A stretch of DNA of 64,000 nt from Aequorivita vitellina (GTDB lineage: Bacteria; Bacteroidota; Bacteroidia; Flavobacteriales; Flavobacteriaceae), in contig NZ_JAIRBA010000006.1 of NCBI RefSeq assembly GCF_022008365.1, forward strand, positions 1 through 64,000. Reading direction: 5' to 3'. Of this stretch, positions 16,610 to 24,184 are shown in pieces; the first letter of the stretch is position 1, and every line of letters starts with the position of its first letter. Below the pieces are notes generated by a model, which saw only the letters and a program-made list of their open reading frames with translations, ran no database searches and was not told where the DNA came from. A program made the position numbers and the translations under genes.

Positions 16610-17881
16610 TTATATTATCTGTAAAAACTCTTTTTCAATAGCTTTACTAACTCTTTTTGGTATATCCAAATTTGTGGTAATATCTTTCCAATCAACTATT
16701 ATAGCTTGAACCTCATTGATAATGCCTTTGGGGTTTTTTATGGCATGTGTTTCAACAATGGTCATTATATCTGCCAAGGCAATGTTGTTTCGTTTATTGT
16801 TTATAGACAATGCTCTGGCAATATTTGTGTAATTGAGATTGATGTTTAAAGGATATGTTAGGTCATAAGCCGGAGCCAAATTCCAGGAATCTGTATTTTT
16901 ATTATATATAAAACTGTGGTTTTTTAAGTGATCGTCAATATTCGCAAATACGATATTGAACACCATTCTTTTAAACAGTTCTTGAATGTCCTTATAGGGC
17001 ACTTGAAGATCCAACGCCAGTTTGAAGATGTTTTCGTAACTAGCATTTTCAGGTTTTTTAAAATCCCATCCCGTTAGGCCGGAAGCCGTTAAAACGTGTT
17101 GTTTCTCTCCATATTGTCTATCATAACGCAGGGTTGCGAAATGCTTGTTTTCTATCAATTTTGAAGGCATCATTTGGATTCCAGCCTTTTGTGCCATCAA
17201 ATAGTAGGCGTATTCTATTTTTTCTTTATTGTACTCTTTTTCGTCTTCCCCATTGAGACAGAGTTTTACCAAATAATGATTGTAATCATTGCTATATTCC
17301 ATATCGCCAGGAATAATAGCTCCAGTTTTTTTATCTTCCGAAATTAGGATTTTAGGTCTGGCTCCCCCGGCAGAGGTACCAATTTTAAAAATGTTCAACA
17401 GGGCAAGATCACTCAATTCTTTTCCTGCAGTTTCATTTTTTAAATCCAACACTTTATTTAATATTTGAACTATTTCGGTTATATCTATGGTTGTTGATTT
17501 TGGTATTTCAGCCACCGGGCGATATTCTAAAGCTCCCATTCCTCTATTAGAAACATAGGTTAATTGTTCCAAGGGAGTGATTTTTTGAAACTCCTTATTC
17601 TTAGCTTCAAACCATTCCTTGAAAATAATATTACCAAACATATCAGGTAGGGAATCTGCAATCATAGGAGGGAGGCCTCGAAACGTTTCGCCTTCAAAAT
17701 TTGTGAACAGCTGAACCGGTTTTATACGTTTGAAGATATATGGAAAAATATTTGTGTATTGATTGGACTCCAAGAAGTCTGGATTGTACTGAAAATAGGA
17801 AGTCCGTTTGTCTACATCATAGCCCATTTTGCCTATTTCCAGCCCGAACAAAATGACTTCTATGAGATTATTTTTAGCCAT
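16610..17881 (-). CDS. hipA: HipA-type serine/threonine kinase toxin
   Basis: The product has 423 residues, close to the usual 430-440. Motifs include GTSAGGARPKI (glycine-rich nucleotide loop), the catalytic segment NIDDHLKNHS and a metal-binding APAYDLTYP, in HipA order. E. coli HipA phosphorylates glutamyl-tRNA synthetase and slows growth. The same general role is expected but the target is unknown. It lies 2 nt downstream of hipB, so the two are co-transcribed and probably repressed by the HipAB complex at the operators 18153-18210. Confidence 0.88.
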   Translation of the reverse strand: MAKNNLIEVILFGLEIGKMGYDVDKRTSYFQYNPDFLESNQYTNIFPYIFKRIKPVQLFTNFEGETFRGLPPMIADSLPDMFGNIIFKEWFEAKNKEFQKITPLEQLTYVSNRGMGALEYRPVAEIPKSTTIDITEIVQILNKVLDLKNETAGKELSDLALLNIFKIGTSAGGARPKILISEDKKTGAIIPGDMEYSNDYNHYLVKLCLNGEDEKEYNKEKIEYAYYLMAQKAGIQMMPSKLIENKHFATLRYDRQYGEKQHVLTASGLTGWDFKKPENASYENIFKLALDLQVPYKDIQELFKRMVFNIVFANIDDHLKNHSFIYNKNTDSWNLAPAYDLTYPLNINLNYTNIARALSINNKRNNIALADIMTIVETHAIKNPKGIINEVQAIIVDWKDITTNLDIPKRVSKAIEKEFLQII

Positions 17882-17883
17882 TC

Positions 17884-18147
17884 TTAATATAATGAGTTTA
17901 TATCATTAGTGTTTTCCAAGTCTTTTAATGCTTGATATAATTTTTCTAACAAATTGAAATGATTGGCAATTTTAAGCACTGTATCTAGGGTTGCATTTTT
18001 ACCATTTTCAAATTTCTGAATGGTATAGCGCGAGAGGCCTAGTTCTTGTGCAAGGTCTTCCTGGGATATTTTGTATCTCTGTCTTTGCTGTTTACAAAGC
18101 TCACCGAGCTGTACTTTTACTTCCCGAATTGTAACTGCGTCAATCAT
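17884..18147 (-). CDS. hipB: HipB-type antitoxin, XRE-family HTH
   Basis: The product has 87 residues from ATG at 18145-18147. An upstream in-frame ATG at 18171 exists but would place coding sequence over an operator palindrome, so the shorter start is preferred. The HTH (KISQEDLAQELGLSRYTIQKFENGK) is a classic XRE/Cro type. It should neutralise HipA and repress the operon. The gene order antitoxin then toxin, and the 2-nt gap, are as in other hipBA modules. Confidence 0.85.
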   Translation of the reverse strand: MIDAVTIREVKVQLGELCKQQRQRYKISQEDLAQELGLSRYTIQKFENGKNATLDTVLKIANHFNLLEKLYQALKDLENTNDINSLY

Positions 18148-18152
18148 TATAT

Positions 18153-18170
18153 GGTTTATTATAATACACA
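18153..18170. promoter_or_regulatory. HipB operator, proximal (imperfect)
   Basis: GGTTTATTATAATACACA differs at two positions from the perfect distal palindrome and lies 5 bp upstream of the hipB start codon. The two copies begin exactly 40 bp apart. Confidence 0.6.
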
Positions 18171-18192
18171 AATATAATAAAAAACTAATAAA

Positions 18193-18210
18193 TGTTTATT
18201 ATAATAAACA
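18193..18210. promoter_or_regulatory. HipB operator, distal (perfect palindrome)
   Basis: TGTTTATTATAATAAACA is a perfect 18-bp palindrome. With the proximal copy it suggests cooperative binding of two HipB dimers over the hipBA promoter. Confidence 0.65.
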
Positions 18211-18278
18211 CTTTACTTTATTGTTAATATATTAAGGTTTGGCAAAAAATGAAATATTTGCCAAATATTAATAGCATT

Positions 18279-18289
18279 GGGGTGCAAAA
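18279..18289 (+). repeat. GGGGTGCAAAA, third copy
   Basis: It matches the left IS flank (11570-11580). Similarity continues loosely into the next 15 bases (GGCA, then TAT). Here it runs directly into GTTGGC, the motif found before other units of the island. Confidence 0.35.
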
Positions 18290-18322
18290 GTTGGCAGATA
18301 CTATTTTATAAACAATTTTAAC

Positions 18323-19567
18323 TTATCCTGTTTTATTTTTAGATAATTCTTGTTTTTGTAGTACACTCCTGAGATTACCGATATCATCACTAATTCTCTT
18401 TTCAAGAACCCTAGCATAAACCTGTGTAGTGGATAACTTAGAGTGGCCTAAAAGTTTTGAGACGGTTTCGATAGGCACGCCATTGCTTAGTGTAACCGTG
18501 GTGGCGAATGTATGCCGGGCACAATGAAAAGAAAGGCTTTTGTTTATTTTTAATTGTACCATAATCTCTTTTAAATAGGAATTAAGCTTTTGATTTGAAA
18601 ATACTGGTAAGAGTCTATCTTGTGATTTCATTTCGTTTTTATATTTTTCGATAATCTGTTCTGCTATACTTAAGATTGGAATTTTTACTGTTTGGTCGGT
18701 TTTTTGGCGAGAGGTGTAGATCCAATCATTTCCGTCAATACCTTTCACGATATTGGCTTTCTTTAGGTTTTTTACATCTATGTAAGATAGGCCAGTGTAA
18801 CAGGCAAAGATGAATATATCCCTGGTTTTGTTTAAATAACTCTTTTCTGAATGGAATTTTAAAATTTTCTCTATTTCAGGCTGAGTTAAGAAGTGGCGCT
18901 CCGTTTTGATGAATTTTAGGGAGAATTTTGCGAATGGGTCGCGCTCAATCCATTCTAATCTCAGCGCTAGATTAAGGAGTTTTTTTAGTCTTTCCAGATG
19001 CTTCATTACACCGTTATTGGTCAAGGGTCTTGATTGTAATTGAGCTACATTTTTTCTAAGGAAATTTTCAAAATCAATGATAAAGGCATAGTTGAGGTGT
19101 TCCAGATAAATGTCTTCGGTTTTACGTTCGATCTGGAGGAATCTCTTTATGTATGTTTCGGTAGTGAAATAGTTTTTTAAAGTCCCATGTTTTAATACGG
19201 ATTTCATATTTAAGTTATGATACGCGCTCAACTGGAGTAAGGTTTTATTAATATCATCTTCGCCTAGATAACGAGCTTTAACCGATAGGGGTGTGATTAG
19301 TTTTTTTTCTTTTAGAAGCTCACGATAGGCTTCATTGATATCAACATAAACTTGGTCTAAGTACTTATTGATTTGGAAAGCTTCAATACTTGAGCCTTTT
19401 AATCTTGATTTTGTTTCATCCCACAGGGTAGTGGTAAATTTTCGTTTTAGGCTGAAGAGGGTTCTTTTGCCATTTGTAGTTATTCGAACGTACAAAGGTG
19501 ATTTTCCTTTGGATTCTTTTTCGAATCTTGGTAAGAACATTACCGAAAAGGTAACCGAATTTCTCAT
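18323..19567 (-). CDS. Tyrosine recombinase (island integrase)
   Basis: The product has 414 residues: an N-terminal arm-binding domain, a SAM-like core-binding domain (about 105-200) and a C-terminal catalytic domain. Visible catalytic parts are FHCARHTFATT (H-x-x-R), LGHSKLSTTQVYARV (His and the Tyr nucleophile) and a central Lys region. At the position of the first Arg the sequence is TGLSYIDV with Ser, as in the Bacteroides IntDOT group, which lacks Arg I. The gene lies beside tRNA-Pro with its start facing the tRNA, the typical position for an integrative element using the tRNA 3' end as attB. Confidence 0.88.
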   Translation of the reverse strand: MRNSVTFSVMFLPRFEKESKGKSPLYVRITTNGKRTLFSLKRKFTTTLWDETKSRLKGSSIEAFQINKYLDQVYVDINEAYRELLKEKKLITPLSVKARYLGEDDINKTLLQLSAYHNLNMKSVLKHGTLKNYFTTETYIKRFLQIERKTEDIYLEHLNYAFIIDFENFLRKNVAQLQSRPLTNNGVMKHLERLKKLLNLALRLEWIERDPFAKFSLKFIKTERHFLTQPEIEKILKFHSEKSYLNKTRDIFIFACYTGLSYIDVKNLKKANIVKGIDGNDWIYTSRQKTDQTVKIPILSIAEQIIEKYKNEMKSQDRLLPVFSNQKLNSYLKEIMVQLKINKSLSFHCARHTFATTVTLSNGVPIETVSKLLGHSKLSTTQVYARVLEKRISDDIGNLRSVLQKQELSKNKTG

Positions 19568-19723
19568 GATATTTCCGTTTTCAAGTTGAACAAATGTTTG
19601 AAAACGAAGGTCAAATCAGGGCTTCCGCATTTTTAGGTTTTAAAAAAAGGGTAACCGATTAGGTATCATTTATAATGATTTTATATCAAAATTAAGCATT
19701 TTCTCTTATGGCCTAAAAAAGAT

Positions 19724-19757
19724 AAAACCCTGTAAATCATAGGATTTACAGGGTTTT
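19724..19757. terminator. Strong hairpin between integrase and tRNA-Pro
   Basis: A 15-bp perfect stem (AAAACCCTGTAAATC and its complement) has a 4-nt loop. It lies downstream of the minus-strand tRNA and so is its probable terminator. Confidence 0.65.
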
Positions 19758-19780
19758 GGTGTCAATTGGTTTTGACTTGG

Positions 19781-19854
19781 TCGGGATGACAAGATTTGAA
19801 CTTGCGACCCCACGCCCCCCAGACGTGTACGCTACCAGGCTGCGCTACATCCCG
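19781..19854 (-). tRNA. tRNA-Pro (anticodon GGG)
   Basis: On the minus strand the 74 nt fold as a cloverleaf. The acceptor stem is CGGGATG/CATCCCG with discriminator A. The D arm contains AGCCTGGTAGCG, the anticodon loop is CTGGGGG (GGG at the anticodon), and the T loop is TTCAAAT. CCA is not encoded. Its 3' end faces the integrase, marking the likely island junction. Confidence 0.93.
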
Positions 19855-19900
19855 ATTGATGTTTTTAATAGTGCTTTTCGATTAAGCACAACTGGTAATT
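19844..19900. repeat. 57-bp direct repeat, copy 1 (covers the tRNA 5' end and upstream DNA)
   Basis: It is identical to 19951-20007. It contains the first 11 nt of tRNA-Pro plus 46 bp upstream of it. Confidence 0.8.
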
Positions 19901-19950
19901 TTATTTCGAGAACCTTCAAGTAGCGCAGTTTATACTGAGCCTGTCGAAGT

Positions 19951-20007
19951 GCTACATCCCGATTGATGTTTTTAATAGTGCTTTTCGATTAAGCACAACT
20001 GGTAATT
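19951..20007. repeat. 57-bp direct repeat, copy 2
   Basis: A second perfect copy, separated from the first by 50 bp that include ACTGAGCCTGTCGAAGT, a sequence type often dispersed in flavobacterial genomes. The repeat gives the tRNA gene a duplicated upstream region and a truncated 11-nt copy of its 5' end. Confidence 0.8.
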
Positions 20008-20180
20008 CAAGATTAAATTTTGAAGGGCAAAAATAATCAATTAATCAGGTTTGGCAAATTCATTTTAATCAAATACTATTATATTTTCAAAAGCAATTTG
20101 CAGTTTTTAATCAGTATTAATAATACTTTAAGGGTCAAGCTTTTTGCGATTGTGTAATTTTGAATAAAGTCCAAGACATT

Positions 20181-21677
20181 ATGAAAGCAAAATCAGCCTT
20201 CAGTAAAGAATACAATTTAATTTGTGTAGGAGGTGGCATAATGAGCGCCACTCTAGCGCTTATGCTTAAACTAATTGATTCTTCTCAAAAAATTTTAATT
20301 TTAGAGCGGCTAGAAGATGTTGCACTCGAAAGCTCAGCGGCCTGGAATAACGCTGGCACCGGTCACTCTGCATTTTGCGAACTCAACTATTCTCCCCAGC
20401 AAAAGAATGGAAATATAGATGTTTCAAAAGCAATTCAAATATGTACACAATTTGAACAATCAAAACAGTTTTGGGCATATCTGGTAGAAAATAATTTCAT
20501 TGAAAACGCGAAAGAATTTATTCACCCTGTACCGCACCACAGTTTTGTTAAAGGCGAAGAAAATGTAGCGTTTTTACGAAAGCGATATTCCGAAATGAAA
20601 AAACATATAATGTTTCAGGAAATGCAGTTTTCCGAAGACCCAGAAACACTCGCCAAATGGTTTCCAATTATAATGGCCGATAGAGTAGATTCCGAAAGCG
20701 TTGCTGCCACTAGAATGGAATTGGGAACTGAAATTAATTTTGAGAAACTTACACATTTAATTTTTAAAATTCTTGAAGAGAAATTCGATACTCCAGTTTA
20801 TACAAATTTTGAAGTTGAAGACATTGACCCAACAGACGGTGTAGACTGGTTGGTAGAAATAAAAAATCTTGAAACTAAAGAGAAAATAAATTGCGATGCC
20901 GAGCACGTTTTTATTGGAGCCGGTGGTGGCGCACTCTCCCTGTTACAAAAAGTAGAGATCCACGAAAAGGATGGTTATGGAGGTTTCCCTGTAAGCGGTC
21001 AATGGCTTATTTGTAACAATAGAGAAACAATAGAACAACATCACGCCAAAGTTTATGGAAAAGCGGGCGTTGATGCACCACCCATGAGTGTGCCTCATTT
21101 AGACACTCGTTATATTGATGGAAAACGCGAGCTCTTGTTTGGACCATTTGCGGGGTTTAGCACTAAATTTTTAAAGGAAGGTTCGTATTTAGATCTTTTT
21201 AAAAGTATAAAATGGGACAATATACCTGCTATGTGGGGTGTGTTTTGGCACAATATTCCGCTAACCACATATTTGGTGAAGCAAATACGAATGACTCATG
21301 AAGACCGAATGAATGAATTGCGCAAATTTGTGAAGAATGCCAAAAGCGAAGATTGGGATTTAAGAATTGCGGGACAACGCGTTCAAATTATTAAAAGAGA
21401 TGAAGAGGAAGGTGGTACTTTAGAATTTGGCACCGAAGTTGTTCACAGCAAAAAGGGAAGAATTACTGCGTTACTCGGCGCGTCTCCGGGAGCCTCTACT
21501 GCGGTTCATATTATGATTGGTTTACTTCATGATGCTTTTCCAGAAAAAGCAAAGACTAAAACGTGGCAGCAAAAATTTTCTGAAATGATTCCGTTTTGGA
21601 ATAAAGAAATTGAAGACAACCCCTTTGAATTTGAAAAAGTGCGAAAAAAATGCGCGCACTTATTACAAATAAATTAG
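20181..21677 (+). CDS. mqo: Malate:quinone oxidoreductase
   Basis: The product has 498 residues from ATG at 20181. A TTG seven codons upstream is possible but less likely. It oxidises malate to oxaloacetate and passes electrons to the quinone pool at the inner membrane face, using FAD. The N-terminal dinucleotide-binding motif is VGGGIMSATLALML. Further Mqo-type blocks are SSAAWNNAGTGHSAFCELNY in pieces, and GPFAGFSTKFLKEGS. The length is normal. It stands alone after the tRNA region. Mqo replaces or complements malate dehydrogenase in the TCA cycle. Confidence 0.95.
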   Translation: MKAKSAFSKEYNLICVGGGIMSATLALMLKLIDSSQKILILERLEDVALESSAAWNNAGTGHSAFCELNYSPQQKNGNIDVSKAIQICTQFEQSKQFWAYLVENNFIENAKEFIHPVPHHSFVKGEENVAFLRKRYSEMKKHIMFQEMQFSEDPETLAKWFPIIMADRVDSESVAATRMELGTEINFEKLTHLIFKILEEKFDTPVYTNFEVEDIDPTDGVDWLVEIKNLETKEKINCDAEHVFIGAGGGALSLLQKVEIHEKDGYGGFPVSGQWLICNNRETIEQHHAKVYGKAGVDAPPMSVPHLDTRYIDGKRELLFGPFAGFSTKFLKEGSYLDLFKSIKWDNIPAMWGVFWHNIPLTTYLVKQIRMTHEDRMNELRKFVKNAKSEDWDLRIAGQRVQIIKRDEEEGGTLEFGTEVVHSKKGRITALLGASPGASTAVHIMIGLLHDAFPEKAKTKTWQQKFSEMIPFWNKEIEDNPFEFEKVRKKCAHLLQIN

Positions 21678-21749
21678 CTTAATAATTAATATTAATGACT
21701 TGATTATAAATCTTCATAACTTTTAGAATGGCATTCTTTTGAAAGTTGC

Positions 21750-21757
21750 TATTTTTG
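21750..21757 (+). promoter_or_regulatory. trxB promoter -7 box
   Basis: TATTTTTG matches TAnnTTTG and lies 30 bp before the preferred trxB start. It argues against the longer reading frame starting at 21746. Confidence 0.4.
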
Positions 21758-21787
21758 CAATTCGAAAAAACTATTGAAAATTATATC

Positions 21788-22750
21788 ATGAGCGAAACTA
21801 TTGAAAGAATAAAGTGCCTTATTATTGGCTCAGGACCAGCAGGATATACTGCTGCTATTTACGCTGCACGTGCAGATTTAAAACCTGTTGTGTACACGGG
21901 AATGGAACCCGGAGGACAATTAACGACTACTACCGAGGTGGACAATTTTCCAGGCTACCCCGACGGAATTGACGGCCCAACAATGATGGTACAGTTGCAG
22001 CAACAAGCCGAACGTTTTGGAACAGAAGTGCGTATTGGTATGGTTACCAACGTTGAGTTTAGCGATGTAGTTGGCGGAATCCATAAAATTACCGTTGATA
22101 ATAGTACAACCCTAGAAGCAGAAACTGTTATTATTTCTACTGGAGCCACAGCAAAATACCTAGGTATTCCCAGCGAGCAAAAATTACGCGGAGGTGGCGT
22201 ATCTGCTTGTGCAGTTTGCGACGGTTTCTTCTACAAAGGACAAGACGTAGCAATTGTTGGGGCAGGAGATACTGCTGCAGAAGAAGCTACATATCTTTCA
22301 AATATTTGTAACAAAGTTACAATGCTTGTACGTAAAGATTATATGCGCGCTTCAAAAGCAATGCAGCACCGTGTAAATAATACCAAAAATTTGGAAGTGC
22401 TTTACAATACAGAAGTGGATGAGGTTATTGGTGATACGGTAGTTGAAGGGCTAAGAATGGTAAACAATCAAACAGGTGAAAAAAAAGAGATTGAAATAAC
22501 AGGTTTGTTTATTGCAATTGGTCACAAACCAAATACTGATATTTTCAAAGGTCAGTTAGATATGGATGAAACGGGTTACGTAATTACCCAAGGTAAATCT
22601 ACAAAAACCAATAAACCCGGTATATTTGCGAGCGGCGACGTTCAAGATAAAGAATATCGTCAAGCGGTTACGGCAGCGGGAACCGGTTGTATGGCAGCGT
22701 TGGATGCCGAACGTTATTTGGCTACTATTGAAACCGAAGTTACTGCGTAA
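21788..22750 (+). CDS. trxB: Thioredoxin reductase
   Basis: The product has 320 residues from ATG at 21788. FAD-binding GSGPAGYTAAIYAARA stands near the N-terminus. The redox-active disulfide is CAVC at 141-144, and NADPH-binding GAGDTAAEEA follows. The C-terminal block ASGDVQDKEYRQAVTAAGTG is typical. It reduces thioredoxin with NADPH in the cytoplasm. It is a single-gene unit with its own promoter-like box and a strong terminator. Confidence 0.96.
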   Translation: MSETIERIKCLIIGSGPAGYTAAIYAARADLKPVVYTGMEPGGQLTTTTEVDNFPGYPDGIDGPTMMVQLQQQAERFGTEVRIGMVTNVEFSDVVGGIHKITVDNSTTLEAETVIISTGATAKYLGIPSEQKLRGGGVSACAVCDGFFYKGQDVAIVGAGDTAAEEATYLSNICNKVTMLVRKDYMRASKAMQHRVNNTKNLEVLYNTEVDEVIGDTVVEGLRMVNNQTGEKKEIEITGLFIAIGHKPNTDIFKGQLDMDETGYVITQGKSTKTNKPGIFASGDVQDKEYRQAVTAAGTGCMAALDAERYLATIETEVTA

Positions 22751-22766
22751 CCAACCATAAATTATT

Positions 22767-22795
22767 AAAAAAAGCCGCTGATGAAGCGGCTTTTT
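22767..22795 (+). terminator. trxB terminator
   Basis: AAAAAGCCGCT pairs with AGCGGCTTTTT around a 4-5 nt loop, 17 bp after the trxB stop. Confidence 0.85.
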
Positions 22796-22813
22796 CTGTT
22801 AACAATAAATTGG

Positions 22814-23242
22814 TTATAGTTTCGTAAACGTCAACAATTCAATATCGCCATCGCCGCCACTAATGTCTGAAAGTTCAATTTTCACATTGCTTACAGAAAC
22901 AATTTCCCAATCATCATTAATTTCATCGAAAGGAGTCATTTCACTAAACTGAAGCACCAACTCTTCACTACTGGAAGAATTGTCGTAAGCCCATGTTCCG
23001 TTTTCAGTAAAAAGATCGGTTTGCGCGATTACAGTACCGTCTTGGTTAAAAGTGAATTCAATACTTTCAAAAGCAGAAGTATGGTCTGATTCGCCTTCAA
23101 TTAATTTACTTATCATCCAATCACCTTGTGGCAATACGGTTTTTATATCTTCAAATTCGGTTGTGTTTGCATTTCCCGAATCGTCGTCAGAACTGCATGA
23201 TGCAAATACAACTATTGCTAATAATACTAGTATTCTTTTCAT
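22814..23242 (-). CDS. Lipocalin-like lipoprotein
   Basis: The product has 142 residues with a lipoprotein signal ending in VVFASC (lipidated Cys16) followed by SSDDD, a common Bacteroidota surface-export type start. The mature part (GDWMISKLIEGE, then FTFNQDGTVIA, then GTWAY) has the rhythm of the small lipocalin-like beta-barrel families of this phylum. Ligand unknown. It is downstream of the GIN-domain gene in the same direction. Confidence 0.6.
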   Translation of the reverse strand: MKRILVLLAIVVFASCSSDDDSGNANTTEFEDIKTVLPQGDWMISKLIEGESDHTSAFESIEFTFNQDGTVIAQTDLFTENGTWAYDNSSSSEELVLQFSEMTPFDEINDDWEIVSVSNVKIELSDISGGDGDIELLTFTKL

Positions 23243-23403
23243 AATATTTTTTATTTTTTTTGTTTGCCTTAAAGATGAAATATTAATAAAGAAAACCTCT
23301 TAAAATTATTATAAATGGCAAAAGACCTAACAGAGTTTTAGGAAACTGTTAAGCCTTTTTAGCATTTTGAGAGCTATTTCAAAAAATAAGAATGTCGATA
23401 GCT

Positions 23404-24117
23404 TTACATTTTGTTTACACTCCCAGAGCTGCTTTTATTTGAATTTACCGATGTGGGGTTGCCATAGTAGTTAATTTCGCCTCCACTGCTCGCATTGGTT
23501 TCTAAAGTTTCTTTCACATTGACAGTTACTTCTGCTCCGCTGGAAGCTTCGGCTTTACAATTTACAATCAAAAGATTTTTAGCATTTATTTCGCTTCCGC
23601 TGGAGGCGTCTGCATTTAAGGAAGTTGCTTTTCCTAAAATTTCCAAATCTGAACCGCTGCTGCTTTTTGCTGTTAAATCCTGTGCAAAAACTTCAACTTT
23701 TAATTCTGAGCCACTGCTGCTTCTAAGCCTTAAATTCTGACTTTTTATAACTGAATTTCCAATAACTTCAGCACCGCTGCTGGCTTCAATATTGGTTAGT
23801 TCAGTATAAGTAACGTGTACTTTTTTCGATTTTGATCGGCCAATGTTTTGCGAGGTTTTTATGTGCAGTTTGCCATCTTCAATATCGGTTTCAATATACT
23901 GTAATAGGTTTTCATCAGCTTCTACTACAATTTTGTTTTCAGCTCCTTGGGTTAGGTAGACTTCCAAACCCGTACTTCCACGCACTTCGGTAAAATCTGC
24001 CGTTACTTCGCGTTCTTCGGTAACAACGTTTCCGTTGCCATTTTCTCCTATATTAAAATTACATGCAGTAAGCAATAGTGTCACGCCTATTGCGAAAATA
24101 AAACTTGTTGCTTTCAT
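23404..24117 (-). CDS. Head GIN domain (DUF2807) lipoprotein
   Basis: The product has 237 residues with lipoprotein Cys19 (LLLTACNF). The mature protein has repeated SSGSE/SSGAE turns spaced as in the parallel beta-helix GIN domain (DUF2807), ending in a Ser/Gly/Asn-rich tail. It is probably attached to the outer membrane or exposed in the periplasm. It follows the PspC gene in the same direction, suggesting a shared envelope-stress role. No enzyme residues are seen. Confidence 0.8.
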   Translation of the reverse strand: MKATSFIFAIGVTLLLTACNFNIGENGNGNVVTEEREVTADFTEVRGSTGLEVYLTQGAENKIVVEADENLLQYIETDIEDGKLHIKTSQNIGRSKSKKVHVTYTELTNIEASSGAEVIGNSVIKSQNLRLRSSSGSELKVEVFAQDLTAKSSSGSDLEILGKATSLNADASSGSEINAKNLLIVNCKAEASSGAEVTVNVKETLETNASSGGEINYYGNPTSVNSNKSSSGSVNKM

Positions 24118-24184
24118 ATTCTTTGTTTTGGTTATTAGTTTAAGGAAAAATAAATTATTCTTTTACTAGTAAATTATTGATGTT

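Noticed and set aside
21746-21787. Longer start for thioredoxin reductase
   Set aside because: The extension runs over the TATTTTTG promoter box and is not typical of TrxB, and ATG at 21788 gives the normal N-terminus.
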